From Branchiostoma floridae (lineage: Eukaryota > Chordata > Leptocardii > Amphioxiformes > Branchiostomatidae): a stretch of DNA of 64,000 nt. The notes beneath the pieces were generated by a model, which saw only the letters and a list, made by a program, of their open reading frames with translations, did not search any database and was not told the DNA's origin. Position numbers and translations under genes: made by a program. Of this stretch, positions 10,101 to 22,100 are shown one piece after another; within the stretch, counting starts at the first letter, position 1, and every line of letters starts with the position of its first letter. Location of the stretch: positions 26,281,003 through 26,345,002 of the forward strand of contig NC_049983.1 in the NCBI RefSeq assembly GCF_000003815.2. Reading direction: 5' to 3'.

Positions 10101-13100
10101 GGTACGATCCGTGACACGTAACGTTACCACTGGAATCGCGTACTGCTATTGTACCTGTCTACTGATCTGGTCAGACATGGAGTTAGCAGTTGTTAACATA
10201 TTCTAAGAAAACCTCTGTCGTGTTTCCAGGTGCGCCGATGAGTACAGCTCCGACCCCTACATCAACAACGTGCTCGGGTGCCCTCCGGCCGCTGGGGTAG
10301 AGGCGGTGGTGAGGCAGGCTTTTGAACCTTTGTACACTGGTGCGAGGTTCTTCGGCTTTGATGCCTGCTCCGTCCCCTCCTGCCAACGTACGCTATACGA
10401 TAGCTCTGCTCTGTCCAACACAACAGCGATTCACGCGGGCACAAGTTCAGCTGAGAGGATTGTGTATACCGTGTGTACCGGTATAGTAGGTTGGTATATG
10501 GGTCCATTTTCAAGACGTTATCCAACACTCATATAGGCCACTTAAGCCATTTATTTGTGTATTCAGGAAAATTATACTCGTGTGCATTGTACGATAGTGG
10601 ATCAAAACGTATGGCAAGTGGTTTTATAACTGGCTCATTTTTAGCTGAATGTGTTAAGTTCGCACAAAGTTACAGACATATATCCTCTTGAGGTTGAAAT
10701 ATCTTAATTTCTTTTTCATTATTTATGAGTTGATTTCAGGATGATTTCACCATTGGAGGTTTGATAATCAGTTCCTCTAGATCTCGACAAACTAACAATT
10801 ACTTGGAAGTTGCTATTGCACATGTATATGTAGGATAGCAAATGTATCTATACATTACATTCTAATTTTCATTTCTTAACTCCTAATGGTTCCTCATTCA
10901 TAGTTACCAGATTGGTGAAAGTTGTGATATAGAGCAGTTGAATTTTTAGCTGAATACGTGATTTGCTGATTAAAAGTTTTTGTAGACTACTTTTCCATCA
11001 AACAAAAGAAACGACGTGGTGAACGAAAAATTTAGATATTTTAATATCAAAAGGATGTATGCCAAATTTCAATTAATTTCACCCTCGTATCTATCTGGTT
11101 CACTTCATGGAACGAGTATTAGTACTATTGATTCTAAGACACACTTTCTTGAAAAACACCTTGAATTTGACCAATGACTGCACCATCAAAGCAAATCACA
11201 ATAGGGTATCACAATAAATGTTGTTACTGTCATTTAACAACGGAAATATGGTCAACCCAAACCAAGTCTCTTGCCTCTTCGTGTCAGCCGTATTTCTTTT
11301 AACTGATGATGTTCCAAACGTTAATCTGAGCCTTGGCTGTGCTCTGTATTTCTTACAGACGGGTGTGCGAATGAAAATGGCGGGTGTGCTCAAAACTGCA
11401 CCAGCCTCCAGGGGGGAGGATATCACTGCAACTGCACGCAGGGCTATTTTCTAATGGCGGATCTTCATGGCTGTGAAGGTGGGAGGCTGTTTGCAAGTTA
11501 GTTAATTACAAGCGTAAGATATGGACATGACTTCCTCGTTTCACAACCAGTTCATCAAAATTATAAAGATGGCTGGAGATTATCATGCTTCAAGTTTATC
11601 AACAGATTAAAACAAGTTAATATCACTAAGCACATACCGAGGTATGGTCCAACCCATGGGAGAGCCGACTATTGTTACTAGTATCTAATACTTTTGGCTC
11701 TTTCAGACATAGACGCCTGCCTAGCTAATCCATGTGACACCCAGGCCAGCTGTACGGATAACCCCGCCCCTGCCCTAGATGCGACTTGTACCTGCAGCAC
11801 TGGATATACAGGAGATGGACTCGCTAGTGGAACTGGATGTACAGGTATTAAATTATTTCAAAAACCACGTGACAAGAATAAAATCAACATTAAGGCACAA
11901 TATGTGTATGCGAAATCTTAGGTATTCGCATTCTATAAACGTCCATTTAGATACCTAACACCCATTGCCTTCCATTTCATCCACAGACATAGACGCCTGT
12001 GATAATAATCTATGCCACGCCCAGGCCACCTGTACGGATAACCCTGCCCCTGCTCTAGATGCGACTTGTACCTGCAACACAGGGTTTACTGGAGACGGAC
12101 TCGCTAATGGAACTGGATGTTTAGGTATTGCATTCTTCCAAAAGCCGCGTGACAAGAGTAAAATTAGCAAAATCCTTGGTATCCAGATTCTATAAAAAAT
12201 TCATTTCGATACTGTAAATGCATTTAGATTCGCGGGGATTTGATTTCGCGGTAGCGGGAAAGGGATATATTCGTGGCGGTTTTAATTCCGCGGTAGCACC
12301 ATGTACTTAAGTCTCTTACTGCCATGGAGAAATGTTCGCGGAGGGTTAAATTTCTCGGTAAAATGTCCGCCGCGAAAACCGCGAACATTGCTGCATTTAC
12401 AGAACCTCTCTAAAACCATCCCCATTGCTTGTATCCACAGACACAGATGCTTGCTCGGCTAACCCTTGCCACGCCCAGGCCAGCTGTACGGATAACCCTG
12501 CCCCTGCTGTAGATGCGACTTGTACCTGCAACACTGGGTATACAGGAGATGGACTTGCTAGTGGAACTGGATGTTTAGGTATTAAATTATTTCAAAAGTC
12601 GCGTGGCAAGAATAAAATTAACGTTAAGGCACAATATTTGTGTGCAAAATATTCGGTATCCGCTTTCTATAAACATTCATTTAGATACCTAACACCCATT
12701 GCCTTCCATTTCATCCACAGACATAGACGCCTGTAATAATAACCCTTGCCACGCCCAGGCCACCTGTACGGATAACCCTGCCCCTTCTCTAGATGCGACT
12801 TGTACCTGCAACACTGGATATACAGGAGATGGACTAGTCAATGGAACTGGGTGTTTAGGTATTACATTCCAAAAGTCACGTAAAATCCACGTTGAGGCAC
12901 AATATGTGAATGCAAAATGTTGAGTATTCACGTCTTTTAAAAACCTAGTACATGTAAATACCTTTGTAATTTATCAACCATTGCCTTGCGTTTATCTACA
13001 GATATAGACGCCTGTAATAATAATCCATGCCACGCCCAGGCCATCTGTACGGATAGCCCCGCCCCTGCTCTAGATGCGACTTGTACCTGCAACGCCGGAT

Positions 13101-16100
13101 ATACAGGAGATGGACTTGCTAGTGGAACTGGATGTTCAGGTAAATACCTGAACATCCAGTGATACATTCCAAAAGTCACGTAAAATCAACGTTGAGGCAC
13201 AATATGTGTATGCAAAATGTTTGGTAGTCGCATTCTAAAAACAAACGTTCATTTAGATACATCTTTAACAACAATTTCCTTGCTTCTATCCACAGACATA
13301 GACGCCTGTGATAATAATCCTTGCCACGCCCAGGCCACCTGTACGGATAACCCTGCCCCTGCCCTAGATGCGACTTGTACCTGCAACACTGGATATACTG
13401 GAGATGGTCTCATCAGTGGAACTGGATGTTCAGGTATTACATTCTACCAAAAGCCGCGTATCGATGAGTAAAATTAAGGTTGAGGCACAATATGTGTATG
13501 CAAAATCTTGGGTATTCGCATTCTAAAAAACGTTCATTTAGATACCTGTTTAACAATTTCCTTGCTTTTATCCACATACATAGATGCCTGTGATACTAAT
13601 CCATGCCATGCCAAGGCCAGCTGTACAGATAATCCTCCTCCTGCCCTTAATGCGACCTGTACCTGCAATACTGGGTATACAGGAGATGGACTAGTCAATG
13701 GAACTGGGTGTTTAGGTAAAATATTACTTCTCCGACATTATCATGCACTTTAAAGCTAGCTTTGGTGATCATTGTGCCTATCTTGAGAAAGACAAGAAAG
13801 AACCTCTATCATTGTCTTTTTTCTTTACTACATTGTTCGTGCGTGCTCAAAACTGGTATTTTATATTGCTATACACAGACATAAACGTCTGCTCGGCTAA
13901 TCCATGTCACGCCCAGGCCACCTGTACGGACAATCACCCTCCTGCCCTTAATGCGACCTGTACCTGCAACACTGGGTTTACTGGAGACGGACTCGTTAAT
14001 GGAACTGGATGTACAGGTATTACATTCTTCCAAAAGCCGCGTGACAAGAGTAAAATTAGCGTTAAGGCACAATATGTGTATGCAAAATCCTGGGTATCCA
14101 GATTCTATAAAACGTTCATTTGGATACTGTAGATGCATTTAGATTCGCAGGGATTTTATTTCGTGGTAGTGGGAAAGGGATATATTCGTGGCGGTTTTAA
14201 TTTCGCGGTAGCACCATGTACTTAAGTCTCTTACTGCCATGAAAAAATGTTCACGGTTTGTTTAATTTCTCAGTAAAGTGTCCACCGCGAAAACCGCAAA
14301 CATTTCTGCATTTACAGAACCTGTCTAACAACCATTTCCTTGCTTTTATCGACAGACACAGATGCCTGCTCGGCTAACCCTTGCCACGCCCAGGCCACCT
14401 GTACAGATAACCCTGCCCCTGCCCTTAATGCGACTTGTACCTGCAACACCGGATATGCAGGGGATGGAGTCGCTAGATGTTCAGGTATTTCATTCCAAGA
14501 GCCGCGTAAAATCAACGTCGAGGCACAATATGTGAATGCAAAATGTTGGGCATTCACGTCTTTAAAAACCTAGTACATGTACATGTACCTGTCTAACACA
14601 CATTGCTTTGCCTTTATCCACAGATATAGACGCCTGTGATAATAATCCGTGTGACGCCCAGGCCAGCTGTACGGATAACCCTGCCCCTGCTCTAGATGCG
14701 ACTTGTACCTGCAACACTGGATATGCAGGAGATGGACTGGTCAATGGAACTGGGTGTTTAGGTATTACATTCCAAAAGTCATGTATCAACGTTGAGACAC
14801 TCACTCACTCACTCACTATCCATGGTTAGATTATACTGCTGCTGGGTTCCCTGACGCAGGGGTAGGCAGCAGTCGGCCAGTCTTCACACTCCGCTTCCAT
14901 TTGGCTCTGTCCAGTGGGTCGACCCCTGTCAGACCGCACTCCTTCAAGTCCCTGCTGACACAGTCCCTCCAGGTTTTCCTAGGTCTACCACGACCTCTGT
15001 TGCCAGATACTTTCAGTTTGGTGATCTTATTGATGCAGTCACTAGATCTTTCAACGTGCCCAAACCATCTAAGACGGCGGGACTGCAGCACTGAGATGAT
15101 GTCCAGAATACCAAGTTTATCACACAATATGTGAATGCAAAATGTTGGGTCACGTCTTTTAAATAACCCAGTACATGTAAATACCTTTTCTATTGCCCAT
15201 TGCCATTGTCTTGCTTCTATCCACAGACATAGACGCCTGTGATAATAACCCTTGCCACGCCCAGGCCACCTGTTCGGATAACCCTGCCCCTGCTCTAGAT
15301 GCGACTTGTACCTGCAGCACTGGATATACAGGAGATGGACTCGCTAGTGGAACTGGGTGTTTAGGTATTACATTCGAAAAGTCACCTAAAATCAACGTTG
15401 AGGTACAATATGTGTATGCAAAATCTTAGGTAGTCGCATTCTCAAAAACGTTCATTCAGATACATCTCTAACACCACTTCCTTGCTTCTATCCACAGATA
15501 TAGATGCCTGTGATGATAATCCGTGTGACGCCCAGGCCACCTGTACGGATAACCCTGCCCCTGCTCTAGATGCGACTTGCACCTGCAGCACTGGATATAC
15601 AGGAGATGGACTCGCTAGTGGAACTGGGTGTTTAGGTATTACATTCGAAAAGTCACCTAAAATCAACGTTGAGGTACAATATGTGTATGCAAAATCTTAG
15701 GTAGTCGCATTCTCAAAAACGTTCATTCAGATACATCTCTAACACCACTTCCTTGCTTCTATCCACAGATATTGATGCCTGTGATAATAATCCGTGTGAC
15801 GCCCAGGCCACCTGTACGGATAACCCTGCCCCTGCTCTAGATGCGACTTGTACCTGCAGTCCATGGTTCACGGGAGATGGACTTGTCAATGGAACTGGGT
15901 GTTCGGGTATTGCGTAATGTTCTACACAAATCTACACTTAAGATTTCGCATGTTTTACATAATAGTATCCAATTGTTAGACAAATAATGCGTTTCGTCAT
16001 ATTCTCCTTTGTCAAAATGTGTCATAGAGATATGAGATCGCCTAATTCTAGTTGCTGCTATTTTTTCTTGTCTGTTTTAAACCTGAGATAAAGTCTATCC

Positions 16101-19100
16101 GCGAAACTGAAAATGATGTCTGCCTTCCCTGTAGAAACGCCATGATGTAATATTGGTATTTGGCAAGATTCCTTTAATTATTTATTAATTTATTCAGATT
16201 TACAGATATGTTCTGAAAGGATTCGGCAGCAGGAATATAAATTTCCTCTAAATCTATTTTATCTATTCCACAAGCAACAACATTTTCATGAACTCTTCCC
16301 AACTAAGTTTCCAACGACTAACAAGCGCAAAATGAATCTGGCCCTTACAGTAACAACTGCGCCCCCTAGCCTGGTGTACCAGGTATTGCAGGGTGTTCAT
16401 GAGAGCCTGGAGCTATTCAACACAAATGACAGCGCCACCATGGCGGACTGGGAAAGGTGGAGAACAGGAGAGGCCGTTCCAGAGGATTATAAGAGGGAAA
16501 CCCGGCCGCAAACGAGAGGTGCTGGACACTGACTTATTTTTTTTTACGTTTCTCTATATTTTATTGTGTTCTATTCCGTTAATTTGTAAGAACAGTGGAT
16601 GGTACTCCTTATCAATAGAATGTTTTCATGACAATTTCACTATATCTTCAGCTATGGCTTCTTCAACCTTGGTACATGGTACAAAATACATAAAAGTGGG
16701 CGATGCTACCTGATTTGAGTCCGTTCATTAGGTCGTTCTCGTTACTTTAAGAGTCTATTTAAAGAAGCCAGAGTTTTGACTGTGCGTACGTATGGTGATA
16801 TACTGTTCCAGATGGTAGGCGATGGTTTTTCTGAAGGTTTCTCTCTGGGATCTTGGGACAGCAATTTGATTGCTTGTGCTCGTTGTTCTTGTTCCTTGGT
16901 CTCGGCAACAGACAAACATGTAGGGCGCATGTAGGGTGGAGGTTCTATAAGGTAATCAAAACGAATGTCATGACACATATGTACATTTGTATCATTTTAT
17001 TTTATTCTATAACAGATGGCAACATCGAAGTGATTTACACTGTGGCTGTTCTTGGAGTCGGTCCGCTTTCTGAAGCAAACTCGGTCAGCTTACGGACTTA
17101 TTTCTTATGGACTTTAAATTTATTTCTTTAACAGGAATGCTAAAATATTTGTAATGGTCCACAACCTTATGTTTTCGCCAAGTACTTTTGTCTCATTACA
17201 ATGCTGGTCGATGATTTGCGAAGAAAGTCACACATTTTGCAAATAGCCCTCTTCACGAAGCTTTTGCAGCATTTCCTCATTAAATATTTTTGTTTGATGC
17301 CTGGAACCAATGTACAGATATTGTAAGCATAGAGTTCCTGTCTATTATCGATATACAAATTTCCCTACTTAATGATTTAATTTCGTCCTGATGTGGACAA
17401 TAAACGTGCCATTAAGTTAGTATTTGTCAAAATCATTTCGACGTCTCAGCAATACTCGACCACATACCAAATATCAAGACAACACATCTTTGTATCGCCG
17501 ACACTCACACGCTCCCGAAAACATTACCTTCAAGGCACAATCGTGGCATACAGAGCACTGAGTACTGTAAAGGCAGAACCTTTCGCGGTGGTTTCATGTT
17601 GGCCGCTTCACCGCGAGTTAAAAAACGCGAACATTTTTCCATGGCAGTTAAAGACTACAGGGCATGGTGCTATCGCGAACTTAAAACCACCGCGAACATT
17701 TTCCATGGCAGTTAGAGACTACAGTGCATGGTGCCGCCCAAAGTCCTTTTTCTCGCTACCGCGAAATTAAATCCCCATGAACTTAAATGCATTTACAGCA
17801 TATTTACATGTTATTTGTGTGACCCCCTCCAGAATATGACTGTGGCAATTGAATACTCCATGGCTTGGGTTGATGATCGACTCGCAGAGCTGACAGATCA
17901 CGTGACCCCGGTCTCCAGTGCCCTCCTGTGGGTGCCTCCACTCGCCTTCGGATCTACCGTAAGGAGGGCGGCGCACATCGATGGTGACGGGAAAGGCAAC
18001 AACAACAAAATAAATATGTGGCTGCAGCGACAAGGAGTCACGTTCTATAAACTCACGTAAGAAGTCACTGGCCAAAATGTGGCGATTTATCGTTTCAGTA
18101 GTTCTAAGGCTAGAGAAAGTAAATTTTATGGATGACATCCGCGCGCTCATTCATTTTCCTCTGATCTCTGAAAAAAAGAAGATTTTTTTCGCCTCTTCGT
18201 GGATGGTCAAATAGACCAAACTGGGCAAACATGTTGTGTTGAAGCTTAATAATTGTACTTGTAGAAGTGACACTAGGGAGGTAGCCATAGTTGCAAAAGT
18301 AAAGCTTGTTGCATAGTTGCATAGTAAAAGTGCCACCAATACGGAAGCCATAAATGTAGTTGCCAGCTTGGCAAGTGATACCAGTGTACCACTCTAGTAT
18401 TACTTTCACTGCACTAGTTCACTACGATCTTTCATACAGAAATTGATGCCTTGTAAGTTGTGATGCCACGCTTTGTCACAACTTTGTTACGACGTTTATT
18501 ATTTTTTATGGTGTCTGTTTTCAAAATTTAGCCATATTGTTTTTGTAGCCATCTTGTTTTTTTCGCACTATCTCATTATTTTTGCACTCTGCATAGGATG
18601 TCATCAATAAAATTTACTTGCTGTGGCCTCAGGTTGATATTTATTTAAGATCAATGTTTAAATACTTTAAAAAAAATGTCTGAGGACAGCATGGACATCA
18701 TTGAGTGTGATTTGTTTTATTTCAGGAGAAAGCTAGAGCTGATTTGTCCAACAGATCTAGAAAAATACCCCTTTGATGACTACAAATGCAGCATTGTGCT
18801 CAATGGATGTAAGTGATTTAATTTCTTCCGTGTCCTTCTGACTTGAAACTACATCAGCTGTGGGCCTTCTTTAGAAATGAATTAGATCAGCTTTTGAGGT
18901 GGGGGTATAAAAAAGAACAACATGTGACTGATTTTGTCCTACACCTGGCTACTACCACTTCTATAAAGATTAAACATCATACAGTTCTCTTTTCTCCAAA
19001 ATCACGCTGCATATGAAATTTTCTTTAAAAATAATAGATATTGTGAATGTCTGCCATGTGTTCGAAGGAGCTGTAAGCAAGAAATATGAGAAAAATATTG

Positions 19101-22100
19101 CCTTTCGTAATGTTGTCTCACTTTCTGCCATCTAGACGGCGGAGTTGTCTTCCCCTTCCGCCAGCCATCGGAGTCTTACGAAGCGCAGCCCATCGAGGTG
19201 GACATGACCGAAGTGACGTCACAGTTCGAAATGACAGGACTGAAGCTGGTCTCAAGAGTTACTCCACTCAATCAGCACACAGGTCATGTACAGTTACTGT
19301 ATTATCCGCCTAAAAGTAGTTACTAAAGCAACTGGATATGGTTTTGGAAACGGTTAAGCGTTTCGACTGCTATCCAGTGGTTTTTGTCAGTGACACTAAG
19401 GAGATCTTCTTGGAGAGGGTTTATATATCCTGGCTGTGAATAGAATAAACTCTTTCCAATAAGATCTCTGACGAAAACTGCTGGATAGCAGTGAAAAAGT
19501 CTGACCGTTTCCAAAACCATATCCAGTTCCTTAAGTAACTACTTTTGGCCATATATTATTACCTGGATGTCTAACCTACATCGACGTACAGTAATATCAT
19601 ATGCCATGTATAGTGTCACAACGAGTTTGCCATGGATTGTCATAATTCTATACATCTTGTCTCTCGCTGTTATGTATTTTATACCATGTTTGTAAAATTG
19701 TGTATATAGACTTCTAAGAATCATTAGGACTTTTAATGACGCCAACTGTACATCTGTCATATACGTTGTCTGACCCTTGTCTCTTCCCTCATAATCTCAA
19801 TGAAAAGCGGCCTGCAGGCCGATTTGAGCTTTCATGAATAAACAAAGGTTCAAACAAAAGTACAAACTTTACTTACAAGCACATGTGTAAAGTTTCATTG
19901 GCTTTCTCTTCAACATGCAGAAACAGGATGTGTGATGTTCGAAGCCAGCTGTACCTTCCCTGCAAACGACTGTCCGCTGATGAAAGGCTGTGCTGACGAA
20001 AGTGACGAATGTTACGGGTGTAAACACTTCGTGGGAACATGCAGCTACGTCAGCGCTACTGACCAATGTGCCAACACCTCGTCGGGTAAGAATGTAACTT
20101 TAAATTTGTTTGATACATTTAGACTACTTGGTGACTTCGTTCTTGTCTTTTGCATTCGAGCATCTTGACTCTACAGTGTCAATGGCTAGTTACAAAAGCC
20201 CGTACTCCTTTTAACTGGTAAAAACATGTTCATGGAACTAGCATTTCAATCACATATCAAAATGAAAAACCATACCAAAATGAAAACAGAACTACAGTGG
20301 ACATCACTTGAAGACAGAAGGAAAATGTCCAGACTTTGCATGATGTACAAAATGACCAATAAGCTGGTGGACGTACCGACTGATAAGTATCTAATACCAG
20401 CTCAAAAAAGAACAAGAAACAGCCATGACTTCAAGTACCAGAGTTTCCAAGCTAGGATTGATGTGTTCAAAAATTCGTATTTTCCCAGAACTATCGTAGA
20501 TTGGAATTTGTTATCACCAAGTACAGTAGGGGCATCTTCTCTGGATAGTTTTAAAGAACGCTTGCAGTTATAGATGTGCAAAAGTTAGGTGTGACGGATC
20601 GTTCAGTGTAATATAACCAGCTGCGGCCGCGCCGCGTGCCTGCGAAGCTGGTGTGTTACGCCGAATGGCGGTTATACCGGCTATATAGATACAGATACAG
20701 ATACAGATCAAGTTCAATAACCCTTTCTTAAAAATTGCTCTCAAAGGTAACTATTGAATATATCATCTTCGAAAGACTCACTCTACTACATTCTTATTTA
20801 CCATATTACAGGACTGTCCACCCTTGAGGTCCAGTTGAGCTTCTCGCGTCGGAGATGGAGTCACGTGTTCCGGACCTTCGTTCCTAGTGTTGTCATCGTG
20901 GGCTGTTCCTGGATCTCCTTCTGGCTCCATCCGAGTGACGTCACGGCCAGAGTTCAGCTGTGTGTCACGGTCATACTTGCCCTCATCGCGATGGCCGGCA
21001 ATCGTATGAAGCACGGGGTAAACGCTGTTGGAATCATTCCCCCAAAGTTTTACTTCACCAGGGCTTGAAATACTTTTTCTGCATACCTGCACTGGTGCAG
21101 GTAACATTGAGGATTACCTGCACCAGACAAATTCATTTGCACCACTTTGAATTTAGGAAGTATGAATAATACTAAACTTGCTAAGGCACCATGACAGGAC
21201 ATTAATGTACCAAACTCAGTGCATGGGCCAGCGCAGGTTAGGTGCAGTTAGACATCAGGAATACCTGCACAGCTCCAATTTTACCTGCAGTAACCTGCAT
21301 ATGCAGGTGGTATTTCGAGCCCTGTTTACAGTACCACCAAACCATCCCTTGAATGAAGTAATTGTCGTATAGACTATAGTATCACCTCACACTATAGTAT
21401 ACGCGTCTTGAAATGATGTCCTGACACTATTTGTACATGAATTATACAAGAGTGTAGGGTATTTATGTCAGTCTACCATTACAAGACGTTTGTTTGCAGA
21501 TTACCGCTGTCAGGGCGGAAGATGTGTGGATGTGTGGAGGTATCATCACCGTGGCACTAGCTCTGTTGGAGACAGTTGCCGTCAACTCAGCACTCCGCGG
21601 AAATGTGTTCATGGTGAGTTCATGTCTGACTAAACGCACTAGACTGGTGCAAGAGTTGATTTTCACACAGAGAGTTTCTGATGTCGATTGTGAACTTGGT
21701 ATGAGTTATCATCAAAATCTTCCTGCTCTTGGTTTCGTTTGATGATGATGATGATGATGACTGGTTTGTTTATTCAAAAACAATTCAAATGTACAAGCCT
21801 CTGTAGGCAGCCCTAAGGCTGATATGGCGGGCTAGTTGTGGGATTAAAAACTATTAGAATTATTCACACAATTGCATCGTTAAGTTGATTATGATGATCG
21901 TTAACTAAAATCATTTACACCAGGTCACCACTTGACAAGTTAAAAAAAAATGTTTATACAATGGCATGGTTAAGGATGTGGTAGGTCAGACATTTTGGTC
22001 AATTGAGTGGTGTTAGCTCTGAGAGTCTGCAGAATGTTACTCGACCGAGTCGTGCACACATATCTGCGTACCACAATGAGTCTGACGAAGAACATGCCTC

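Noticed and set aside
16332-16350. ATG at 16332 as start of a separate channel gene
   Set aside because: In frame, but the following residues do not form a signal peptide and a good phase-1 acceptor lies within the next 19 bases. Kept only as the alternative model.
20226-20573. Host gene encoding a 115-aa protein
   Set aside because: It has reverse-transcriptase C-terminal motifs and a LINE-type tail, and lies in an intron.
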